Shown here: positions 57,250 through 64,000 of the stretch, in pieces | Layout: every line of letters starts with the position of its first letter | Position numbering within the stretch: position 1 is the stretch's first letter | Assembly: GCF_037975245.1 (NCBI RefSeq) | Contig: NC_092562.1 | Location: 6,366,001-6,430,000, forward strand | DNA length: 64,000 nt | Direction: 5' to 3' | From: Apostichopus japonicus | Lineage: Eukaryota > Echinodermata > Holothuroidea > Aspidochirotida > Stichopodidae | Program-made: the position numbers and the translations under genes | The notes under the pieces: generated by a model | The model's input: the letters and a program-made list of their open reading frames with translations, nothing else | The model's database searches: none | Told to the model about the DNA's origin: nothing

Positions 57250-58135
57250 ATGTCCTTCTTATAAGTTTAAATATAGTTATAAGACTAATGATCTGCAACA
57301 CACCTGGTTACTTGTTCCTTAATATGGAAAGTTCTATAATACATGGTAATGAGTTTGTTCACAAAAATCAAGAAATCAAGTTATAAGTATTAAGAATTCT
57401 ATCAGTCTGACAAATATGTAAATGAGTTTACTTTGCAATATAGCATATTATCCTCAAATCAGATCCAAGTGGCACTATGACGTCACATATTTACAAAACA
57501 ACAGCTGGCAGCTCCCATACGCGACTTATAAACTAGGTTATTTCCCAATCGGAACAGGATGTTTCTTCGTTGTTCTTCACAAAGATCTCTGTCATTGAAG
57601 CTTAAAGAGGATGGTTGGGTTATGTCTCCTTGAAGCATCTGATTAACAACGTTTCATAGAGCTGTACAGCCGCAGTAGTCATTATAACAAAGAGACAAAG
57701 TGGACAATATTCCAAATGTCATGAATGTAATAAGATGACGGTGAAAACAAATTGTTTGCTGCTATATTAAAGTTAATATACAAGTATTTTAATCGAATTC
57801 GATAGAAAACGTTTGACATAAATGTAACGTTACTTTTTAAATGCTGTTTGACGTTCTTGTTAAATCTTGTAGTTCTTGTAAAAGCTAGGTTAGGTTATCT
57901 AAACGGTGGGTCACATTTGTCTGATTTCAAATGATCCCATTGTCAACACCAAGCCGTTTCTTGGAAAACATAATATAAATATGGTGATAGTAACGTTTGT
58001 CTTCAATGTTATTTTCTTGCTGTCTCTTGTGTTTTAGCACTTTACTGTTTTTGTGATATTGCTATGGGGTATTGATCCTCTGCTGTGCGAAATCTACTGC
58101 AAGGCCGCTGTCTGCATCATCACGGACCTTTAAAA

Positions 58136-58208
58136 CAGGGAAATGTATAGTTATCAACAAAATTGGATTGTTCAACAGTTTTATATTTATATATATCTAA
58201 ATTAATTA

Positions 58209-58247
<39 letters not shown>

Positions 58248-58275
58248 TGTATATTTATATATATATATATATATA
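58136..58275. repeat. Shared block plus (TA)n (copy of 40022-40100)
   Basis: AGGGAAATGTATAGTTATCA ... TTCAACAGTTTTATATTTAT ... AATTAATTAATTTATATA matches 40022-40100 base for base as far as I can read, and both run into TA tracts. Confidence 0.85.
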
Positions 58276-58606
58276 GGCAAATTTAAAGAAATGAACAGTA
58301 GATTTAGACAACGTGATTAGGTGAATCGATCAATTGCAGTAATCATTCGAGGACCATGCGAGTTCAGAATAAAATATTTAATCCTCTTGTGGTTGTCAGA
58401 ACAGGATTAAGCATTTGTTCCTCATCGGTGGTTATAGATTTTGCTTTGATCATGTCTAATCTTGTCTAGGATCTTGTCTAACAATAACATCAAATGTCAG
58501 CACAACTAATTAAATTTAAATTTCTAAATAGAATGAATGAATCTGAAGAAATAATTCTTGTAATCATTTTGTCTCATTGATGATACATTGTGAATCTCGG
58601 ACATAC

Positions 58607-58729
58607 CTAATTGACATCTGTCTCCAGACAATCCTTCGGGGCAGATACAAAAGAAACCTATTGGTATTGTAAGACACACACCTCCAATACCACACAGACC
58701 AGGCACACATTTAGAGATGATTAAACCTT
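58607..58729 (-). CDS. Gene D exon 5: EGF-like domain
   Basis: 41 codons. SKCVPGLC, GGVC, FCICPEGLSGDRC gives six cysteines. Acceptor CTAACAG, donor GTATGT. Confidence 0.74.
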
Positions 58730-61700
58730 CTGTTAGTGAAGGAAAAGTAAACATGTTACGATATCAAGAGAACATTTTCCCTATTTGTTTCTTTTGGAAA
58801 GTTTTATTCTGAAATACATATATACAAATCTGGATTATTGTTAACTTCATATATTCGCAGTTGAAATTCCATTTTGCTATAGTTCAAAAATGGACGATGA
58901 CCTACTTTCAGAAATGTATAGATTAGAACCAATTTTATTTTTGTAAGAATTAATTTTCTGTCTGGTAAAACCCAGGATGAGGTATAAGTGTATCCCCCAG
59001 GATAGTTTATGGCACTGAATACGCGAAATATTAAAATCTGATTTTTCCCCTTTTCTTCTTGTGTTTTTTTTTTGGGGGGGGGCGGGGTGTTCTTGTCGAC
59101 AAAGGTAAAACAGAAATTGTAGTACTTTTTATATATAATTATCAAGTATATCGCACCTGTCGACTCTGACATTGGTTCAAATCGTTGGGTGGAAGGGTTC
59201 CTGGTTGACATTTCGTTTGTTGGTTCTCCAGATCGTTCTGAAGTTAACCGAGCAAGTATAGAAGTAACCGTTGCTAAAGTGGAACTTCTCGTAGGTGAAG
59301 ATGGTTCGTTTGCTACGGAAGATGTAGAAGTTTAAAATATCTTCACATGTTTTGCCCTTGACAATAACAGAGCAGACAAAAGAAATTCCTTTGAATCCAG
59401 AGGCAGAAAATATTCATCTCATTGACATGGATTCGGTCTGAAAAAGTTTCCACTTTCTATGGATATAGATTGCATAACTGAACATCTCTCTCCCTCTATT
59501 GATTTCATAACTTTACTTACAGTTTAAGTTATAAAGTCCTTAAAAGGTAGGGAGGGGGTGGGGTTAGGCGGGACATTATATCTCGCCACAGTAGTCGGAT
59601 ACCCTAAGACACTTGCACATACGGATAACCGAAGTTCCTGGAAACAGGAAAAGAACATTGCAGTCTCTCGTTGTGAGAAATATTTGTCTTATTTTGCCTA
59701 TTTTAAACACAGAACCTGTCTGTTGAAATGGTGTAACCCTCTGTTACACATGCTAATCGAAAAATAAAGAATTTTCTTTTGCACTGATTTGCTAATTGCT
59801 TCTAAGAAGCTTACTTGATGTTCTCAGTGCTAGGCAATATGTAATCTATATACGTAATTTATATATGTAATTTATGTGATCTGTATATTTAATTTATGTA
59901 ATTTATGTAATCTGTTTATGTAATTTGTTTCTAGGTGCAAATAAAAATATTTTTTACTACAATCTTATGTTGATTAACTCGGAGTAGTGAAGTTTTGAGA
60001 TGTGATTAAGAACGTTTACATGGTATGTATATGTTCTTCTTCTTCTTTTGCTCATTTGTTTATTTTCTCTTTCATTTATTGGATTTTGTTATGTTTTAAG
60101 ATATTATGTTATTTAAAATTGGGTGTTTCTTGTTACTATATACCTGGACTGTTGGTTAATGGTCGTAGAGTCGTGGTGGTTACCAAGGAGGCCATTGAGA
60201 TATCGTTGTTCGAATCTGTAGTTAAGACATCGGTCCTTACGTCATAAGCCATTGAACTTGGGGACAGTAACGCACCTGTGGAATTAATATCCGTGACCAC
60301 CAATGTCCTGTCAGACTTTGATTGCCCTGCGGTCGAAGTCACAGATTCCTGGCTAGATGTGTCAGCTGAAACGGTCACCGTGGTTACAACATCAGGCATG
60401 TCTTCCGTCCCTCGTGATATTTTGTTAGAATATGAAGATTCTGATGATTCAGCAGTTGTTGTTATCATCGTTGAAGACGATACTGACTGATCGAGAGATG
60501 TGACGAAATCCTGGTTTGTTTTACTATCCGATAAGTTACTCACGATATCAGTGCTACCGACATGATCTGATATAATGTTTGTTGATGTTAAATCTGAAGA
60601 AACAGTTTCATAGCCCTCTGATGTGAAAGGAGATACTCTGGTCTGATCAATCTTCTGAGTTGATGTTTGTTGAGAAGCAGCCTCTGTTCTAGTATCGATG
60701 TTACCATCAGTGACAACAACATTAAGTGGAACAGTTGACCCTCCATCAGTCGATTTCGTCGTCTCTTCAGGAAAAGTTGACATCACAGTAGAGAAAATGT
60801 TGAGCCTATCCACCGTAGTGCGAGAATGACCTGAAACCATAGTAGGTTGGTATGAGGTGGTAGCAGCTATCGTCGATGGCGGATCTGTGAGTAACATACT
60901 ATTAGATTCATATCAAAGTCTGTTAATTAGTTTGTGGTTATTAGGAACGTTTAGTGAGTTAAAGCAGATATAATTGAGTTTGGTCGACATTTGGTTCATG
61001 CTTACCAGGTATGACTGAAAATGATACTTTCATGGCACACAGTAGACATTTCAACGTATTGTTCTAAAGTTCTAGAGACACCATAGCTACTTGTAAACAA
61101 CTTTTCGACTCGTAAGGTTATGTCCGACGATTTAAAACGTACGGTCGTTACATACATGCATGTGTGCTCTTTTTTCGATTAGAGATGTAGCAAGGAAGGA
61201 AAGTTAACCGTTGGGGCAATCAGGCAAATCCCGGTGGCTAGCTGAGCAATATGGGCCAGCCTACTGATCGAGTCAAGTGTTTACTACGCTTGTGTACCAG
61301 TATATACCATTCATTCTGCCTCCGACAAGGTAGCATTGTTGCAGACTTCTCTATCTTAGTTGGATATAGTGTGCATATATCAGTAATTGAAGTTCTATAG
61401 TTCTAATAATAGTCGGCATACCAAAGGGTTTATACATTTATCATTCTGCAGTCCCCCCCCCCCTCCCTCCTTCCGGTCTATTCTTCATAATGGTGCTGAG
61501 TCGACATAATACATAACGTAAAAATCGTGTTACACTGAAGCTCATATGTAAACCTTTAGTGATATGCCTAACTTAGTTCATTCTTCACATTACGTAGGGA
61601 GCACTGGGTTTTGTTGTTGCGACCAGAAAAACAAGAAAATACCGTTACAGTTCGATGCACATGAAGTTAAGAGTCCACAATGGAGTCAAGTTCATGGTCA

Positions 61701-62386
61701 AATACGATTGTACAGTAAAAGGCAAGGCTTACCTGTTGTTTCAATACAGGTCTTTCCGATAGCACCCATTGGGCAAACACATATGAAATCGTCCTGGTAT
61801 GCAACGCAAAATCCGTTGAGTTGACAAGGATTAGGGGTACACTGATTCTCTGTAGCAAAGAATGATTTCAGAAAGACAAAATGTAAGAAAAAACATTGAC
61901 CAAAATCAAATTCCAAGTATCAAGAAAATGAAAATATTTAAGAAATATTTCAGTATTTCTAAGAAAGTCGACAATGATCGATACTTGTCATGATTGGCTA
62001 GCACCATTATTATGTTTCTCTTGGGTCTTTAGTCAACGTAATGAGGCAACAGTGACAGAACCCCCCCCCCCCCCACCCCACACACACGCAGACACACACA
62101 CTCTACTATGAACAATATCAAGGTAAGACCAATCGCATAAGCGAGCAGCAAGATGAGACATATGATATCATAATTATTATAAAAAAAACTGCCATGGCTG
62201 AGATTCTTCGTGAGAACATCACATGACACGAACAGCCACACAGACCAACGCACAATTACACAGACAATCAGATAATACATAACGAGTGACTGAATTGTAT
62301 GTGAATAGAAATTCAAACTTACGTGCCAGTGTTGGCATTATGGATAATAAAAGACAAGCTGCCATCGGAAATAAGGTAGCGGCCAT
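58607..62386 (-). CDS. Gene D: EGF / Ser-Thr-rich secreted or membrane protein (5' part)
   Basis: Minus-strand exons: signal peptide 62323-62386, EGF 61733-61849, Ser/Thr 60144-60884, Ser/Thr 59157-59312, EGF 58607-58729 (1,201 nt). All internal exons are multiples of three in phase 1. No terminal exon or membrane exon follows before gene C. The phase 1 donor of the last EGF exon could join gene C exon 2 (54498-54578), giving a long EGF/mucin/EGF-array/FN3 protein with two alternative signal-peptide exons. Alternatively the 3' exons are undetected. Confidence 0.62.
59157..59312 (-). CDS. Gene D exon 4: Ser/Thr-rich
   Basis: 52 codons between CCGTAG and GTGCGA. NEPSSPTRSSTLATVTS, then MSTRNPSTQRFEPMSEST. 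The donor is weak. Confidence 0.58.
59836..59932. repeat. TAATTTATGTAATCTG-type simple repeat
   Basis: Short imperfect repeats of GTAATTTATGTAATC in the intron between gene D exons 3 and 4. Confidence 0.7.
60144..60884 (-). CDS. Gene D exon 3: long Ser/Thr-rich exon
   Basis: 247 codons, phase 1-1, acceptor ACTCACAG, donor GTATAT. It is rich in Ser/Thr/Asp/Val without tandem repeat and without Cys (for example VVTTVTVSADTSSQESVTST). A mucin-like stalk. Confidence 0.72.
61733..61849 (-). CDS. Gene D exon 2: EGF-like domain
   Basis: 39 codons, phase 1-1. NQCTPNPCQLNGFC, FICVCPMGAIGKTC carries six cysteines. The donor is GTAAGC. Confidence 0.75.
62323..62386 (-). CDS. Gene D exon 1: signal peptide
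   Basis: ATG at 62386-62384. MAATLFPMAACLLLSIMPTL then A and a GTAAGT donor after 21 codons plus one base (phase 1). Confidence 0.68.
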
Positions 62387-64000
62387 TTTCAAATATGGAC
62401 TAACTTTTCGTTGTGACTATAATTTAAAGGTCCCAAATAAAGTCTGTCGTAGGCAAGTGACAACACTGTGGTAATAACGGGCTATTCAGATGCATTATAC
62501 CTATACAAGGTGTGTCTTTGTTCATATTCGTTCATTAGCGACTGGGCTACTATATAAACAGTACAAGGTCATTTTAAGAGTTGATGTGTGAGAAACACTC
62601 TTTTCACTAGTAAATTTACATAAGTAGATACGCTGTAAACTGGCACAGCTAAGTTTCTGTAGCAATGGAGACTAGTGTAGTTATCATTATTAATTAAGTG
62701 TTTCTGTCATTATTGTTGATGATTGGATTCGTTTAGTTTATCTGGTTACCCTGTCTATTGAATGGTCCTCCTTCCAACACTCAAATAACAATATGTATAT
62801 GACTCTTTTTTTGTAAGTGAAAATCTTGGCCAGTCGCCAAGATTCGTTCATTACTCTGTTTTACTAATTGATCCTGTATCTGCTTTAGTCTCAGTTAGCG
62901 TTTATAAATCCCACTGTAACCAGAATGTTAGGTCCCCTAAAAAAAAAAAATTTTTTTTATAATCAATCTATATTACGTAAAATTAAAAAATATAGACATG
63001 GAAATGAGTACTGTTTGAATATATCAAAAAAGCAGTAGCGCATGTGCTTACATTGGTTCGTTTTACTGATAAGCTCTCTGCAGTTCGTCAATCTTCAGTG
63101 TCAATCCAACATCATTGTTACTCTAAATTTATAATCCCCAAACAATGACAAAAGATTTCAACATCTAGAGTTCGTCTGAACTATATTTAGCTGCTCAGTC
63201 AACATTTAATGAGAACAAAATGAACTGTTTTCCCATAATCACGGCTTTAAATTGAAATTTTAGCTGACATGATCAACCATGTGTGGACTAAGTTAGCGAT
63301 GACCTTTGAACAGTTTATGAGTGACGCCTACTTCTCGACAACGCCCCACCCCCCCCCCCCCGCACACTCGTCCCAATAACACTATGAATATTATACGATC
63401 ATGTTTACTTCACGGGAAATGTTCAGATAAATTTCACCAATAATGCTCTTCAATTTTTTAATATTTTCGGTAATATCCTTTCTTCTTTTTGTCATTTAAC
63501 ATCACTTTTCACAGATGATAATCATGCATCGATGTGGTTACATTTATGATTGTGTAAGATGCATCTACAACAGCTCACGAACCCACTAAAAACAGGGACT
63601 CATTTCCATGGTAAGCGATGGACCGGAAAACATATCACTACTTTCATCGTCCCCTTATAAATCTTTGGTGTTATGATTTGAGACGCTCTTCTATTGAGCG
63701 TACTGATAGCGTAACTTATATTGGGTGTCTTACCACATTCAATTGCTCCGTTGACTCAGTACGCACAAAATTCGTCACTTTGCAAGGCCGCTTAGAACTT
63801 AGATATTTTCAACTGACATGTACGACCCACCATATGCGTTGGGCTACCACAGCACATTCATTTTTTTCCCGCCATGACCGTTTAGATTTTGACCTACAAG
63901 CGGGAGTACTTTTACATAGTACACCCCCCCCCCCAACCCATCCGCCCTGCGGCTCTCTTTGCATAAAAAATCTTGTTTCACCCAAGATTTTCTACCAGCA
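62387..64000. other. Upstream of gene D, no gene seen
   Basis: AT-rich sequence with C-runs near 63345 and 63925. It probably includes the promoter of gene D. No ORF with splice signals or domain pattern. Confidence 0.5.

Larger units (their letters stand above)
55001..58606. other. Interval between genes C and D
   Basis: No exon found. It holds tandem duplications (56241-56515 region, 57048-57249), a MITE fragment and a TA tract. If D and C are one gene, this is an intron. Confidence 0.5.

Overview
The window is animal genomic DNA, AT-rich and full of introns, (TA)n tracts, minisatellites and decayed transposons. No bacterial, organellar or viral gene organisation is visible. The domain types (EGF-like, Ly6/uPAR (LU), fibronectin-III-like, mucin-like Ser/Thr repeats), Penelope-like elements with hammerhead-type motifs, and hAT-type MITEs suggest a marine invertebrate. 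I favour an invertebrate deuterostome such as an echinoderm, but the species cannot be fixed from this window.

The main content is a head-to-tail cluster of minus-strand genes for mosaic extracellular proteins. I rebuilt them exon by exon from reading frame plus GT/AG splice sites. Gene A (19892 to about 8014) reads signal peptide, EGF, LU, Ser/Thr-rich, LU, two duplicated mini-exons, LU, FN3-like, transmembrane. Gene B (46296 to about 22941) reads signal peptide, EGF, Ser/Thr-rich, one 3,942-nt mucin exon with about 43 copies of an 84-bp unit, three near-identical LU+mucin modules, a fourth LU, FN3-like, transmembrane. Gene C (55000 to 48963) reads signal peptide, Ser/Thr, EGF, ten near-identical EGF exons plus a broken eleventh, Ser/Thr, and an FN3-like exon that ends in a stop. 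Gene D (62386 to 58607) reads signal peptide, EGF, two Ser/Thr-rich exons, EGF, and may splice on into gene C. An extra signal-peptide exon lies at 47849-47915.

All confident internal exons are multiples of three and join in phase 1, so exons can be gained or lost without breaking the frame. The LU+mucin triplication, the EGF array, the mucin VNTR and the doubled mini-exon show this happening. The products look like rigid, probably heavily O-glycosylated cell-surface proteins (A, B) and a secreted or alternatively ended form (C). Ligands and roles are unknown.

The introns hold a three-layer transposon nest (23345-26381), a second Penelope-like fragment with a GIY-YIG domain (40860-42130), a solo LTR (40188-40731), hAT-type MITEs with exact 8-bp target duplications (24144-24876, 44679-45005, 45458-45983), a TA-flanked palindromic MITE (53987-54236), four hammerhead-ribozyme-like relics and tRNA-like segments. 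The first 8 kb holds a broken plus-strand gene fragment and repeats. The last 1.6 kb shows no gene.
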